From: Candidatus Endonucleibacter bathymodioli
GTDB taxonomy: Bacteria > Pseudomonadota > Gammaproteobacteria > Pseudomonadales > Endozoicomonadaceae
Length of the DNA: 64,000 nt
Reading direction: 5' to 3'
NCBI GenBank assembly: GCA_030674915.1
Contig: JASXSV010000001.1
Location: forward strand, 248,001 to 312,000
Shown here in pieces: positions 9,254 through 19,090 of the stretch (positions are counted from its first letter, which is position 1; every line of letters begins with the position of its first letter). Both the position numbers and the translations under genes were made by a program. Under the pieces are notes generated by a model, which saw nothing but the letters and a program-made list of their open reading frames with translations, did not search any database and was not told the origin of the DNA.

Positions 9254-9514
9254 TCCGGATCATAGTTTTATGGCATTGAGTAAAGGCATAGAGCATAACT
9301 TCACTAGAGTTACACGACAGCAAGCAAATGGCAAGGCATACCGTTTGATCAAAAAAATAATAGAGATATGGAATGCCAAACATATCTTTGATTCGAGGCA
9401 GAATCGTCGAATTGCCCTTGTCCGGTTTGTGAATTTTTTAACACTGTGAAACCGCATACGGGAATCAATAATATGGCCCAGTACGAATTATTAAAAGAGT
9501 ACTTTAAACTGTAA
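9216..9514 (+). pseudogene. IS481-family transposase remnant (C-terminal end, copy 1)
   Basis: Reads STEYKSTPDHSFMALSKGIE, RVTRQQANGKAYRLIKKIIE and AKHIFDSRQNRRIALVRFVN, the end of the rve integrase core (compare TPQTNGKAERFI of intact members). A frameshift near 9443 in a T run joins it to NTVKPHTGINNMAQYELLKE and a TAA at 9512-9514. No N-terminal part or catalytic aspartates remain here. Three other remnants of the same element lie in the window. Confidence 0.8.
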
Positions 9515-9724
9515 ATAACGGGGAGAAATATCACAACTCATGTCATTTTTCGGTTTTTTACTGACACTATGCATTATCTGCGGATATTTCACTTCCCATT
9601 GCTCGGCAAAGTCATCTGTACTCATTACCTTTGATGGTGAGAGATTATTGATAGCCTCTCCTTCAAGGTAATGGGTATAATTAAGGTCTAGAGTTATTAG
9701 CGTTTCCGTTAACGCATGTTCGCT

Positions 9725-10768
9725 CTAGTGTTGAAGTTCTGATTTTGTATCTATGAGGTATGGAGTTGTAGCAATGGTTATTTTGTAATCATTGCTATCA
9801 GCTAAAAAAACATTATTGTTTTCGGCAGATTCTATTTTTATTACTGCTAGTGCGTCATATTTATCTTCGGTCACTGACACTGCTTCCAATATCTCGCCAA
9901 TAGTCTTACCATTTGCATTTATTAATTTGGCTCTGGGAAGTATGCTTTTGTTTGTTGCAATATGGATGTGGAAGGTTCGACTCTTCTGGGTTCCCAAGTT
10001 TTGCATTCTAGCGATTATTTCTTGGCCTGTGTAGCACCCTTTTCGAAAGCTGACACTGCTAAGGGAGGGTAGGTTAAGGTGCTGCGGAGTGTACTTGTCA
10101 ATGTAGCTGGGTTGAACTTGAGGGTAAACTGCTTCAATATGCTTTTTGCGCCAAAGTGATTCTGTCTCAGGCGTAAAAGTAGCGGTTAGTTTTTCCCAGA
10201 ATAGTGATAAGTGCTTTTCTGGCAGCCAAAGTTCATAGCTACCATTAAGATGAGGTGTCTTTAGAAGGTAGGCTTTTTCAATGGAGACGGCTCCTCCTGT
10301 GCTTGGAATGTGCCTCCAGATATCTGTCAGATGGGATTTGGTGTTGTTGCCTGTTAATCCCAAGCAAATAAAATTTTGGGTAGAAGGGATCAATTTGCTC
10401 TTAAAAAACACAGAATATTTGTCGAGATTAGATATAAATGACTCTGTGACTCCTTGATGCATACTGAGTAAGTACTGGTTGCCAGTATTTAATATGAGGA
10501 AGCTGGAGTACATTTTTCCATTTGGTGTGCATGCAGCGCCAAGCATATGCTCCATGGGATTAAGTTTTTCCATGTTGCAGGTTAGCTGGCCTTGCAAAAA
10601 ACGCATAGTGTCTGGGCCTTCGGCTTCAATAATAGCCTGGCTGGTTAATACGCACATAGACGGGCTGTTATTTGCCGGTGCCTTGCTGTTAGAAAAACTG
10701 GTGATCTTTCCGTCATTAGAAAATAATGCTCCATGGGTTTTTAGATGATGGATCGAGTCTTTGTTCAT
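9725..10768 (-). CDS. ygfZ: Folate-binding Fe-S/tRNA-modification protein YgfZ
   Basis: 347 residues, GcvT-like fold. YgfZ uses tetrahydrofolate to support MiaB and other Fe-S enzymes. The family signature K-G-C-Y-x-G-Q-E is present as FRKGCYTGQEIIARMQNLG, on the minus strand around 10010-10060. The N-terminal AEGPDTMRFLQGQLTCNM matches the GcvT/YgfZ substrate-fold entry. Divergent from sdhE with a ~150 bp gap that probably holds both promoters, the usual gammaproteobacterial arrangement. The length is close to that of the E. coli protein (326), with a slightly long tail. The start is the ATG at 10768. Confidence 0.92.
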   Translation of the reverse strand: MNKDSIHHLKTHGALFSNDGKITSFSNSKAPANNSPSMCVLTSQAIIEAEGPDTMRFLQGQLTCNMEKLNPMEHMLGAACTPNGKMYSSFLILNTGNQYLLSMHQGVTESFISNLDKYSVFFKSKLIPSTQNFICLGLTGNNTKSHLTDIWRHIPSTGGAVSIEKAYLLKTPHLNGSYELWLPEKHLSLFWEKLTATFTPETESLWRKKHIEAVYPQVQPSYIDKYTPQHLNLPSLSSVSFRKGCYTGQEIIARMQNLGTQKSRTFHIHIATNKSILPRAKLINANGKTIGEILEAVSVTEDKYDALAVIKIESAENNNVFLADSNDYKITIATTPYLIDTKSELQH

Positions 10769-10918
10769 CGATGTCTTTTCCCTATTCCTGCAATTTTTAG
10801 AGATAATGGGCTAAAATACATGCCAAAATTGATATTGGAAAGAGAAAGGGGATAAAAATCTTTTGTGTGTCGGAGCTAACAAGCATGAAATTGTTTTCTA
10901 ATTCAAGAGGTTATAGCT

Positions 10919-11191
10919 GTGTCCGTAGAATGTTTCGAAGATTTATACAAGTGTCTGCAGTGGCGTAGTCGTCGCGGAATGCTTGAACTGGATGTTTTGC
11001 TTGAGCCATTTACTAGGGACTTGTTTTGTTCGCTGTCGGCAGAGGATCAAGGAGCTTATGCCCGCTTACTTGAATGTGAAGACCCGGACTTGTTTAATTG
11101 GTTTATGACTGATCAGAGACCGAGGGAGCCTGAATTAGCAAGGATGGTTGATAAGGTGTTACAAAGTAGCTGTTATGCAGACCCTGCTTGA
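10919..11191 (+). CDS. sdhE: Succinate dehydrogenase assembly factor SdhE
   Basis: 90 residues. SdhE promotes covalent attachment of FAD to SdhA and FrdA. The hallmark RGxxE loop is present as RSRRGMLELDVLL (residues 17-29), followed by LSAEDQGAYARLLECEDPDLFNWF, typical of the five-helix family. The start is the GTG at 10919; no better ATG fits the family N-terminus. It overlaps ygfX by 17 bases, indicating translational coupling, and is divergent from ygfZ. Confidence 0.93.
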   Translation: MSVECFEDLYKCLQWRSRRGMLELDVLLEPFTRDLFCSLSAEDQGAYARLLECEDPDLFNWFMTDQRPREPELARMVDKVLQSSCYADPA

Positions 11192-11609
11192 GGTTAATTT
11201 AAAGCCTTCGATGTTTCATTGGCTGATTGTTTTTGGTGTATGTAGTGGTGCTCTAATATCGGTGTGGTGCGCATACTGCGGCTTGCTGGTATCTATGTTG
11301 CTGAGTATGCTGATTGTTATTTATGGTGGCTGTTATTTATACTGGATGACTGGGTTTGCAGGGGAGTTATGTATCTCTGGCATTCGGTTTTATAATGATT
11401 GCTGGTGGTTAAAAACAGCAGAGGGTTGGGTTTATGCGTGGCCCTGTGGGCAAGCATTTGTTGGTAGTTGTATGATGTTTTTGCCTTTTAAATACGAAGG
11501 TGCGAAAAAAAGTAGGCGCGGAAATATTCTGATATTCCCTGATAGTGTGGAAGCTCATCAACGTCATGGGTTGAGGCTGAGTATTATTTTGAATGGGTTT
11601 TTAAAGTGA
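11175..11609 (+). CDS. ygfX: YgfX (CptA)-like small membrane protein
   Basis: 144 residues from the ATG at 11175, which lies inside the end of sdhE. Two adjacent membrane segments (about residues 11-29 and 32-51: WLIVFGVCSGALISVWC, LLVSMLLSMLIVIYGG) are followed by a cytoplasmic tail with WWLKTAEGWVYAWPCG and RRGNILIFPDSVEAHQRHGLR. This matches the YgfX family, which is paired with SdhE across Gammaproteobacteria; it was described in E. coli as a toxin-like protein acting on cytoskeletal proteins. Its end overlaps the end of convergent nadB by 9 bases. Confidence 0.85.
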   Translation: MQTLLEVNLKPSMFHWLIVFGVCSGALISVWCAYCGLLVSMLLSMLIVIYGGCYLYWMTGFAGELCISGIRFYNDCWWLKTAEGWVYAWPCGQAFVGSCMMFLPFKYEGAKKSRRGNILIFPDSVEAHQRHGLRLSIILNGFLK

Positions 11610-13236
11610 ACTGTTAAAGTTTTCTGGTGTCAGAATTGTATCCTCGGCTTTAGCATTAGCGAAAGGGTAGTCAAGAGTATAATGCAGTCCACGAGACTCC
11701 TTGCGACTCAGTGCTGATTTAATAATGAGTTCCGATACTAACGTAAGGTTTCTCAGTTCTATTAAGTCACGAGTAACACTAAAATGGCTGTAAAATTCAT
11801 CAATCTCTGATTGTAAGAGGCTTACTCTGTGTGCTGCTCTATATAGACGTTTGGTGGTTTTTACAATGCCAACATAGTCCCACATAAATCTACGAAGTTC
11901 ATCCCAGTTGTGAGCAATGACAACATTCTCGTCTGCATCAATAACCTTGCTGGCATCCCACTGAGGAGGTGTGAATGTTTTATGAGTATTTCCATTTATT
12001 TTACTGTTAATGGTTTCTGCGGAAGATAGCGCAGAGACTAAGCACTCAAGCAAAGAATTGCTTGCTAAGCGATTGGCACCATGAAAGCCAGTGTATGAAC
12101 ACTCGCCAATGGCGAATAAGCATTGGATATCTGTTTTTCCGTCTAGACCTGATGCAATCCCGCCGCAGGTGTAATGAGCAGCAGGAACTATGGGTATTGG
12201 CTCTCTGGTAATATCAATACCATATTCGATACAGCGCTCAAATATAGTGGGGAAGTGATGTTTAACAAATGAGGCTGGTTTATAACTAATATCTAAATAT
12301 AAGCAGTCTGCGCCCAGTCGTTTCATTTCATGATCTATTGCCCGTGCTACGATATCTCTGGGCGCCAGCTCTGCTCGTTGGTCGTAATTGGGCATAAAGC
12401 GACTACCGTTAGGGCGAATAAGTTTTCCTCCCTCTCCTCGAACGGCTTCAGAGATTAAAAATGACTTTGCTTTTGGGTGATAGAGGCAGGTAGGGTGAAA
12501 CTGATTAAATTCCATGTTAGCTACCTTGCAACCTGCTCGCCACGCCATGGCAATCCCATCACCGGTTGCGCCGTCAGTGTTGGAGGTGTATAAGTAGGCC
12601 TTGCTTGCTCCACCGGTGGCTAAGACTGTTGTGTGACTGGCAAAGGTATGTACTTCTCCAGTATCGCAGTTTAGTACGTAGGCTCCCATGCAGTGTCGCA
12701 GATATTGATTTGTGTCTGTGGTTGTTTGGACGGCTGTAATAAGATCAATGGCGAGATAGTTCTCAAAAGTATCAATGTTATCTGCGTTTTTCACTTGGCT
12801 CGTTAATGTTTCAGTAATTGCCCGACCTGTGGCATCCTGAGCGTGGATAATGCGTCTGGTGCTATGTCCCCCTTCTTGGGTCAGATGGTATACCGTAGCA
12901 TTATCGCTAGGAGTATCTTCTTTGGTAAATGAAACTCCTTGATCAATCAGCCATTGGATGCTTTTTTTCCCATTATTTATAATATGCTGGACAGCAAATT
13001 GTTTGCATAACCCTGAGCCAGTAGCCAAGGTATCCTTGCTGTGTTTTTCGCAGCTGTCTTGGCTATCATTTAGCACTGCAGCTACCCCCCCCTTGAGCAT
13101 TATAGGTCGACCCTGATGCGAGGGAAGATTTGCTGAGAATGGCGATGCGGTGCTGTTTCGATAGTTGCAGTGCTAGTGTTAATCCTGCTGCGCCACTACC
13201 AATGATAATAGTGTCGTATTTGTATGTCTTTGGCAT
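11601..13236 (-). pseudogene. nadB: L-aspartate oxidase, interrupted by a frameshift in a G8 tract
   Basis: FAD enzyme oxidising aspartate to iminoaspartate, the first step of NAD synthesis. The N-terminal piece (ATG at 13236) has the dinucleotide-binding motif YDTIIIGSGAAGLTLALQL and STYNAQGG. It then hits a run of eight G (13085-13092 as C8) that throws it out of frame. Removing one G restores QGGVAAVLNDSQ and joins the remaining ~490 residues. These carry HSTRRIIHAQDATGRAI, ATGGASKAYLYTSN, FHPTCLY, EAVRGEGG, HYTCGGI and ANRLASNSLLE, all typical of NadB. A TTG at 13254 is an alternative start. No usual rpoE neighbour is present; an IS481 remnant lies upstream. It could be a real pseudogene, a phase-variable gene or a base-calling error. 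Confidence 0.88.
13085..13092 (-). repeat. Homopolymer G8 (minus strand) causing the nadB frameshift
   Basis: Eight consecutive C on the plus strand. Seven would keep nadB in frame through codon 40-45 (AQGGVAAV). Such tracts slip easily during replication. Confidence 0.95.
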
Positions 13237-13367
13237 GAGTACTTCTAACTTCAAAATAGTTTGCGGTGCTATGAGGAGTGTTTTCCTAGCGATGATTTTT
13301 GTCTGACAGGCTCGTCGCTGTTTACATGAAATGACTTGGTGTCATATGTGACATTTCGTTCCGTTGT

Positions 13368-14189
13368 TTACAGTTTAAAGTACTCTATTAATAATTCATA
13401 TGGGGTCATATTATTGATTCCTTTATGCTGTTTCACCGTATTATAAAAATTCACAAACCGCGCAAGGGCAATCCTGCCTAGAATCAAAGATATGTTTAGA
13501 TACCACACCTCCATTAATGCTTTGATCACACACTAGGCCTTGCCATTTGTTTGCGGTGGTTTAACTAGCGTGAATTTCTGCCCAATGCCTTGAACTTTAC
13601 TAAAAGCCACAAAACCAGGATCTAACTTGCCTTTATATTCCGTACCATTATCAGAATAATTGCATTCAATGTGTAAGGACATTCCTCCAGAACTTGGCTC
13701 AAAAAAGCTGCTGCCGATGTTTGGGTTTTATCAGGCAGGATGCCTGCATACAGCTCACGCGAAAAGTCTTCTCTGGCAAATGTTAACGCGGCCTGTCTTT
13801 GCGCTCACCATTGAGCAAGGGCAATCCTTGGTGTCGTAATACATCATCTCGCCTAGGTGATTTTTGTTGTAGCTCCTTGCTTCTGCTTTTTTCTTGCGTG
13901 CAATTTGGGTTTCTACTTTTGCCAAGCGTTTTATGCCAAATTTTACGGCCAGGAAGCGCCTACTGGTTGACTTTTATGACGTAAGCCCCTGCTTTTGTGC
14001 TCGGTCGCTCACCTTGTAAATAGTTGGCCATGATATCCTGAACTCTCGCTCAAGCGCCACGATCATCCAGCTCCCCATCCCACAATGCTGCCCAATCTCT
14101 TTACGAGCCAATACCGCTAAACTGATTTTTATTGCATATTCATGTCTACATCCTTTTAAAAAGTTGTAACCACTGTCACTAAATCTCAC
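13368..14189 (-). pseudogene. IS481-family transposase, near full length but dead (copy 2)
   Basis: Minus-strand fragments in several frames line up with one IS481-type transposase. The N-terminal helix-turn-helix is EYAIKISLAVLARKEIGQHC and ALEREFRISWPTIYKVSDRA. The middle is RKIWHKTLGKSRN, RSKELQQKSPR and DDVLRHQGLPLLNGERKDR. The C-terminal end is shared with copy 1 (PHKGINN-like, ending in a stop at 13368). Many stops and frameshifts are present. It occupies the position upstream of nadB where rpoE/algU is often found in related bacteria. Confidence 0.75.
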
Positions 14190-14600
14190 AACTTACTGCA
14201 CATGCTGCATTTGTAGGTTTTTACGTCATGATGGATGGAAACGTTGAGCTGCATTGCTCCTGTAGAAGGTTCAACATCTGTAACTGATCAAAGCTTTTTA
14301 ATATTCAGTATTTGTGAGCAAAGTTGTTTATCCGCATATTCAACATCCATGTTTTATTTCTACAAAAAAGTCTATACCACCCATTAAATCAGAGAAATAG
14401 CCATTTCAATACGCATTGAAAGTCAATGGATTCAGACCTTTTGTCCCTCACCGTAAGTCAGCAATCCACCCTAAGCTTAATCTAACTACTGATAACCATC
14501 ATTAAAACCAGTTCCGATCATCAAACAAAATGTCTTCTCGTGGTCACTTCAGCTACACTTAAATAAAGATGATAAAATTAAGGTTGTGATAATTAATGAT
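14190..14600. other. Gene-free stretch upstream of the 674-aa protein
   Basis: About 410 bases. I see no gene, clear repeat or RNA. An AAGG lies at 14580-14583, close to the next gene, so a promoter presumably lies here, but no convincing -35/-10 pair stands out. Confidence 0.4.
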
Positions 14601-16622
14601 ATGCCAAAAATAAATCAAGGAAGAAACAATAATTTTAGCACTCAATACACTCCAGAAAAAGAGTGTGCACTAACATCAACCAAAAGCATGATAAAATCTT
14701 TTTTTAGTAGAATATCTGAATATAAGTCAGAGCAAAATAAAAATAAAAACATATCACTCTTTAATAAAAGTTATAAATCACAACTCTGGAGTTTACTTCT
14801 AAAAAGAAAAATTTCTCCTACTCTTAATTTAACATATTCTAAATACTGCAAGTCATCCAAAAAACTTGCCAGCAATGACAACACTGCTAGCAACAACGAT
14901 CGAAACAGAATTCTATGTCAAGCAAAACATCTAGTCGGTGCTTACTCACAGACTCTGAATAGGGAGTGGACTATATCAGATTTTGGCTTAACACAAAATG
15001 AGACTATCCGGCTCCTAGGTACTTATTCATTTGCTCTCAAAAGATCTTTTTCACATAATGACTTAAAATTATCATCCTATACCCTCCCCTCACCTGATAT
15101 AGATCCTGATATAGATCAGTCTATGCCAGCAAATGTGACGCCTTTATCCGAAAGTAAAGCAGAAAGCACTGATACCGGTGATATCTTTCAGTATAACCAG
15201 AGTATGGGTATTGATAAGCCAACAAATTATTTGTCATTTAAAAAAACCACTAAAAAAATATTATCCAAAATATTCAACAATATCTTTTCTGCTCAGAAAC
15301 GCTTAAATAAAGTTAGAATAAGGAGCAGAAACATAATGAAAGCAACCGATGTTCAGACTCGCTGGAAAAATATCAACATAACTACCAAACAGATGAAAAA
15401 ACAGATGGATAAAAATCAATTTTCTGACTTGGCATCATTGTGTTTTCTGGAACGAGAGCAATCAGAAGATTATTTGTTTAATAACGAGTCACTAAACAAT
15501 GCCCGTATAAAGCAAATATTAAGTGCAGATAAAGAATACCTGTCAGATGATCGCTTACAGAAAATATGCAGTAATATCGTATCACTGATGCAGGGAACCT
15601 CAAAAGAAAAGGAACAACAACTGGAATGGTTAAAAAATTTTTCAACCTTAGATAATCACAAAAACAATGATTCCTTTTTCGATAACAAACAAATAAATAA
15701 TGCTAAAAAAATATTATCCCACTACGGCATTAATCTATCTTTCCGTCACGATAGGTTTCTAGGACGATTTCGACCTAATTCAAAGACTAATTTTCATCGC
15801 ATAAAAATAAATAATAAAAAACTACATCAAGTGCTGCAGCATAAAAACAAACTACCCAAAGTAAAACTAATGAAAGAGTTATTGAATACCCATGAAAAAA
15901 ATATTAATGCTTTAGGCAGATTAAAAAACTATGATATAAATAAAATACGCCATCATCTCTTCGATAGAAATATTAAACTTATTGCTGGATTCCTAAATAT
16001 CATTCCATTTATATCTGTCGCTGACGCTCTTAAAAGTTATGCGTATAAACGCATAACCAACTACAGGAAGACAACAAAAAAACTTGCAGATCGTCGTATA
16101 CATGAGAGTCTAGATAAGCTGCCAGAACTTCTTTTAGAATCCACTGAAAAAGATGAGATTGAAAAACAACTAAAACAAGTAAAGCAGCTGAAAATACAGC
16201 ACTCTAATATCAAGCAACAGCAATCTATTGCAAATAGCACCATTCATGCCACGTCTTTTATAGCATCAACTCCTCTCTTATTAACAGGTATAGTAGGCAG
16301 TTTAATTAACTTCTTCGTCAGTGTATTAGCTAAAAAGACTACTTTATCTGCTGGTGCCATTAACCGTAGTAGAAAAGATACATATTTACGAAACAATCAT
16401 CAATATACAACAGTAAAAGACATATACCAGAATTATAAAAAACTTTATTTATCTGCAAAAAAACAAAATGACACAGATAAAATGAAGGCTATAGCAACAC
16501 TCGTGAAAATAGGTTTTGGTATTGATCATGATACATTAGATACTTTAGTAAATTCCAATCTAATAGAAAACAATCAATTTAAATTAAGCTTTTCTTATAC
16601 AGATGATTTATCTAACACTTGA
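14601..16622 (+). CDS. Unrecognised 674-aa Lys/Asn-rich protein, possible effector
   Basis: I do not recognise the family. The protein is strongly basic and rich in Lys, Asn and Ser, with no signal peptide. Two hydrophobic segments lie near the C-terminal third: IAGFLNIIPFISVADAL (about residue 460) and FIASTPLLLTGIVGSLINFF (about residue 555). A charged, probably coiled stretch lies between them (LLESTEKDEIEKQLKQVKQL). An acidic insert (SPDIDPDIDQSMP) lies near residue 175. The paired hydrophobic segments flanking a coiled coil recall secreted membrane-inserting effectors or translocators, but this is only a resemblance. The start could also be the GTG at 14586. It stands alone between a dead transposase and sthA and is more AT-rich than its housekeeping neighbours. 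Confidence 0.7.
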   Translation: MPKINQGRNNNFSTQYTPEKECALTSTKSMIKSFFSRISEYKSEQNKNKNISLFNKSYKSQLWSLLLKRKISPTLNLTYSKYCKSSKKLASNDNTASNNDRNRILCQAKHLVGAYSQTLNREWTISDFGLTQNETIRLLGTYSFALKRSFSHNDLKLSSYTLPSPDIDPDIDQSMPANVTPLSESKAESTDTGDIFQYNQSMGIDKPTNYLSFKKTTKKILSKIFNNIFSAQKRLNKVRIRSRNIMKATDVQTRWKNINITTKQMKKQMDKNQFSDLASLCFLEREQSEDYLFNNESLNNARIKQILSADKEYLSDDRLQKICSNIVSLMQGTSKEKEQQLEWLKNFSTLDNHKNNDSFFDNKQINNAKKILSHYGINLSFRHDRFLGRFRPNSKTNFHRIKINNKKLHQVLQHKNKLPKVKLMKELLNTHEKNINALGRLKNYDINKIRHHLFDRNIKLIAGFLNIIPFISVADALKSYAYKRITNYRKTTKKLADRRIHESLDKLPELLLESTEKDEIEKQLKQVKQLKIQHSNIKQQQSIANSTIHATSFIASTPLLLTGIVGSLINFFVSVLAKKTTLSAGAINRSRKDTYLRNNHQYTTVKDIYQNYKKLYLSAKKQNDTDKMKAIATLVKIGFGIDHDTLDTLVNSNLIENNQFKLSFSYTDDLSNT

Positions 16623-17016
16623 AAGTGCCAATAGGAAACAAGTGTGAGAAACATAATAACTTGTGCATTGTCAGTTATTTGAGTATGATCAAATCCTCCA
16701 AAAAGACACTTAAACCTTACGAGAATATCTGTAAGACCATACCTTGATAACGGTAGTAAATTTTTTCCTGCCTAGCAGTATCTCGTGAGCATTGGATTTA
16801 ACGATAATACTCATGGACTGCTGCGGCTATTCGTCCAAACAAAAATAAAATGATTAGGTTCAATTACTAATTAGCATACGTACGCAAAAACCATAAAACC
16901 ATAAAACCATAAAACCATAAAACCACTTTAGCATGATTGAGTTTGCATCAGTAAAGCGCACATCACTTATTCTTTCAATCTAGGAACAAGCTTTTGCAAT
17001 ACTTCGAAGTCTAACG
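16623..17016. other. Gene-free stretch with a small 8-bp tandem repeat
   Basis: Lies between the 674-aa gene and the end of sthA. It contains AAAACCAT repeated four times plus a partial unit (16887-16925). Nothing else is recognisable. Confidence 0.5.
16887..16925. repeat. 8-bp tandem repeat AAAACCAT, four units plus partial
   Basis: Perfect direct units in non-coding DNA downstream of sthA. The period of eight is the same as in the expansions inside the IS481 remnants, but the sequence is different. Confidence 0.9.
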
Positions 17017-18408
17017 TTAAAACAATCTATTTAAACCATCAAGAGCCGCCACTCGATAAGCTTCGGCCATGGTAGGGTAATTGAATGTAGTATTGAGAAA
17101 GTAACGTAAGGTGTTATACTTATCTTTTCTCGACATAACCGCCTGCCCGATATGGACAATTTCGGAAGCTTGATCACCAAAACAATGAATACCCAAAACT
17201 TCTAAGGTTTCGCGGTGAAACAAAATTTTCAGCATACCAACCACTTCACCCGTGATTTGGGCTCTAGCCAAACGTGAGAAAAAAGCCTTTCCTACCTCAT
17301 AAGGTACAGCATTAGCAGTCAGCTCTTCTTCAGTAGGACCCAACGAACTAATTTCCGGAATAGTATAGATACCCGTAGGTACGTCATCAACATGCCGACT
17401 GGTTAGACCCGCCAGGCTATTTGAGGCAGAGCGACCTTGGTCGTATGCCGCACTGGCCAAACCAGGCCAGCCAATCACGTCTCCTACAGCATACACATGA
17501 GGAAGATCGGTCTGATAGTTTACATTAACACTCAGCTGTCCACGATTATTTGCTGTTAAAGCAACCGCTTCCAGACCCATATCCTGAGTATTACCAGTTC
17601 TTCCATTCGCCCAGAGCAACACATCAGCCTTCAACTTCTTACCAGACTTCAAATGCAACACAACACCATCGTCAAGAGGCTCTACCTTACGATACTCTTC
17701 ATTATGCCTGATAATGACATTCATCTTGCGAAGCTGATACCCTAACGCATCTGAAATTTCTTTATCTAGAAAAGAAAGTAAACGGCCATGGGTATCTACT
17801 AGATCCACCAAAACCCCAAACCCAGAAAAAATAGACGCATACTCACAGCCAATAACACCTGCCCCATAAACAATCATTCGCTTCGGTGTGTGCGGCAGTT
17901 CAAGAATAGTATCACTGTCATAAATGCGAGAATGGCTAAAATCCACATCATCAGGATGAAATGGTCTAGAACCAGTAGCTATTACAATATTGACGCCAAA
18001 CAAGCGCTCAGTATTACCATTATTCATCAAAACATCTATCGTATGCTCATCAATAAAGCACCCTTTTCCAAAATAAAGATCTATTCTGTTTCTAGCATAA
18101 TACATGGATCTGGATTGAACCTGCTTTTGAATTACATGCTCTGTCCGTTTCAATACTTTTGGAAAACTAAACCACTGTGGTTCAGCAATCTCACGGAACA
18201 TGGGATTAGCATTAAAGTCCATGATTTGCTTTACAGCGTGGCGCAAAGATTTGGAAGGAATAGTTCCCAGGTGAGTACAACCACCACCAACAACGTTATA
18301 CTGCTCAACCACAGCCACATTTTTGCCAAGCTTGGAGGCACTCATTGCAGCCCCCTCACCAGCAGGACCTGAGCCCAGTACAATCAAATCATAATTAGTT
18401 ACCGCCAT
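17017..18408 (-). CDS. sthA: Soluble pyridine nucleotide transhydrogenase
   Basis: Cytoplasmic FAD flavoprotein that interconverts NADPH and NADH. 463 residues from the ATG at 18408, which has AAAGGA just upstream and fits the 466-residue E. coli enzyme; an upstream Met at 18453 would add an unlikely 15-residue extension. Features are [16 protein letters not shown] (FAD), [18 protein letters not shown] (the SthA version lacking the second redox cysteine of other family members), the second Rossmann motif [15 protein letters not shown] and the FAD site [18 protein letters not shown]. nqrM and apbE lie upstream on the same strand, a grouping common in marine Gammaproteobacteria. Confidence 0.95.
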   Translation of the reverse strand: MAVTNYDLIVLGSGPAGEGAAMSASKLGKNVAVVEQYNVVGGGCTHLGTIPSKSLRHAVKQIMDFNANPMFREIAEPQWFSFPKVLKRTEHVIQKQVQSRSMYYARNRIDLYFGKGCFIDEHTIDVLMNNGNTERLFGVNIVIATGSRPFHPDDVDFSHSRIYDSDTILELPHTPKRMIVYGAGVIGCEYASIFSGFGVLVDLVDTHGRLLSFLDKEISDALGYQLRKMNVIIRHNEEYRKVEPLDDGVVLHLKSGKKLKADVLLWANGRTGNTQDMGLEAVALTANNRGQLSVNVNYQTDLPHVYAVGDVIGWPGLASAAYDQGRSASNSLAGLTSRHVDDVPTGIYTIPEISSLGPTEEELTANAVPYEVGKAFFSRLARAQITGEVVGMLKILFHRETLEVLGIHCFGDQASEIVHIGQAVMSRKDKYNTLRYFLNTTFNYPTMAEAYRVAALDGLNRLF

Positions 18409-18574
18409 ATTTCCTTTCCCCTTGCGGCTATTCATAAATACCGTTCCCACCAACTGATGCCAATCTAATACCCCGTTACTGTACCAAAAATTTTTATTAC
18501 TATATCAACTCCCATTGAATATGTTATGTCGTTTACTTATCTCGCTTACCTCAATAACCACAAATAATGTGTAG

Positions 18575-18640
18575 GCTCATGGGGCTTCGCTCATTTATCT
18601 CCGACTCACACCTTCAATGGCAACTGGTATATACTCAAGC
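18575..18640 (-). repeat. Degenerate dispersed repeat (family 1) between nqrM and sthA
   Basis: GCTCATGGGGCTTCGCTCAT, TTATCTCCGACTCACACCTT and CAATGGCAACTGGTATATAC match the family core. This is one of the best-preserved copies and spans the intergenic gap between sthA and nqrM. Confidence 0.6.
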
Positions 18641-18655
18641 ATTGCCAAGTCTTAA

Positions 18656-18886
18656 TCATTCTTTACTCATTTTAGCCGCATAAAACAAATCATCAGTACC
18701 CTGCCTACCTTCAAGCAAAGGAACATTATCATCAGTCCAGCCGCAAATCGGACAATTATCTTTCAACCCTAAACTATTAATACCTCCACAGGAGCCCTTT
18801 AGGGGCTTATCAGAAAGAATAACACCAATAGCCATAGCCGCAATCATAAACAGAAATACACCAAAAGTAATTAACATGACAATCAC
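18656..18886 (-). CDS. nqrM: Na+-NQR maturation protein NqrM
   Basis: 76 residues. A single N-terminal membrane helix (LITFGVFLFMIAAMAIGVIL) is followed by KGSCGGINSLGLKDNCPICGW, the conserved cysteine motif (C33, C45, C48). NqrM (former DUF539) delivers iron to the NqrD/NqrE centre and is needed to assemble active Na+-NQR. The GTG at 18886 has GGAGG nine bases upstream; an ATG three codons later is possible. It lies between apbE and sthA, whereas nqrA-F is about 28 kb away on the same strand. Confidence 0.9.
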   Translation of the reverse strand: MIVMLITFGVFLFMIAAMAIGVILSDKPLKGSCGGINSLGLKDNCPICGWTDDNVPLLEGRQGTDDLFYAAKMSKE

Positions 18887-19090
18887 AACTCGCTCCCTCC
18901 GCTTCTTACACAGAAAGTTAAACCTATATTCGAAATATTTATACCTATTCCCCGTGAAAATGCGGGGCTATTAACTACCCTTTCTCACCATCATCACCCA
19001 TTCCATAGGCTCATGCATTTATCTCTTACGCACACCTGGTGACTACCATACATCCATCGCAACTAAAAGGCAGACGTTTTAACCATAACC

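Larger units (their letters stand above)
8538..9724. other. Decayed stretch between smr and ygfZ
   Basis: About 1.2 kb without an intact gene. It contains a frameshifted minus-strand open region of unknown origin (8793-9253) and the C-terminal remnant of an IS481-type transposase (9216-9514). I see no recognisable features in 8538-8792 or 9515-9724. Confidence 0.6.
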
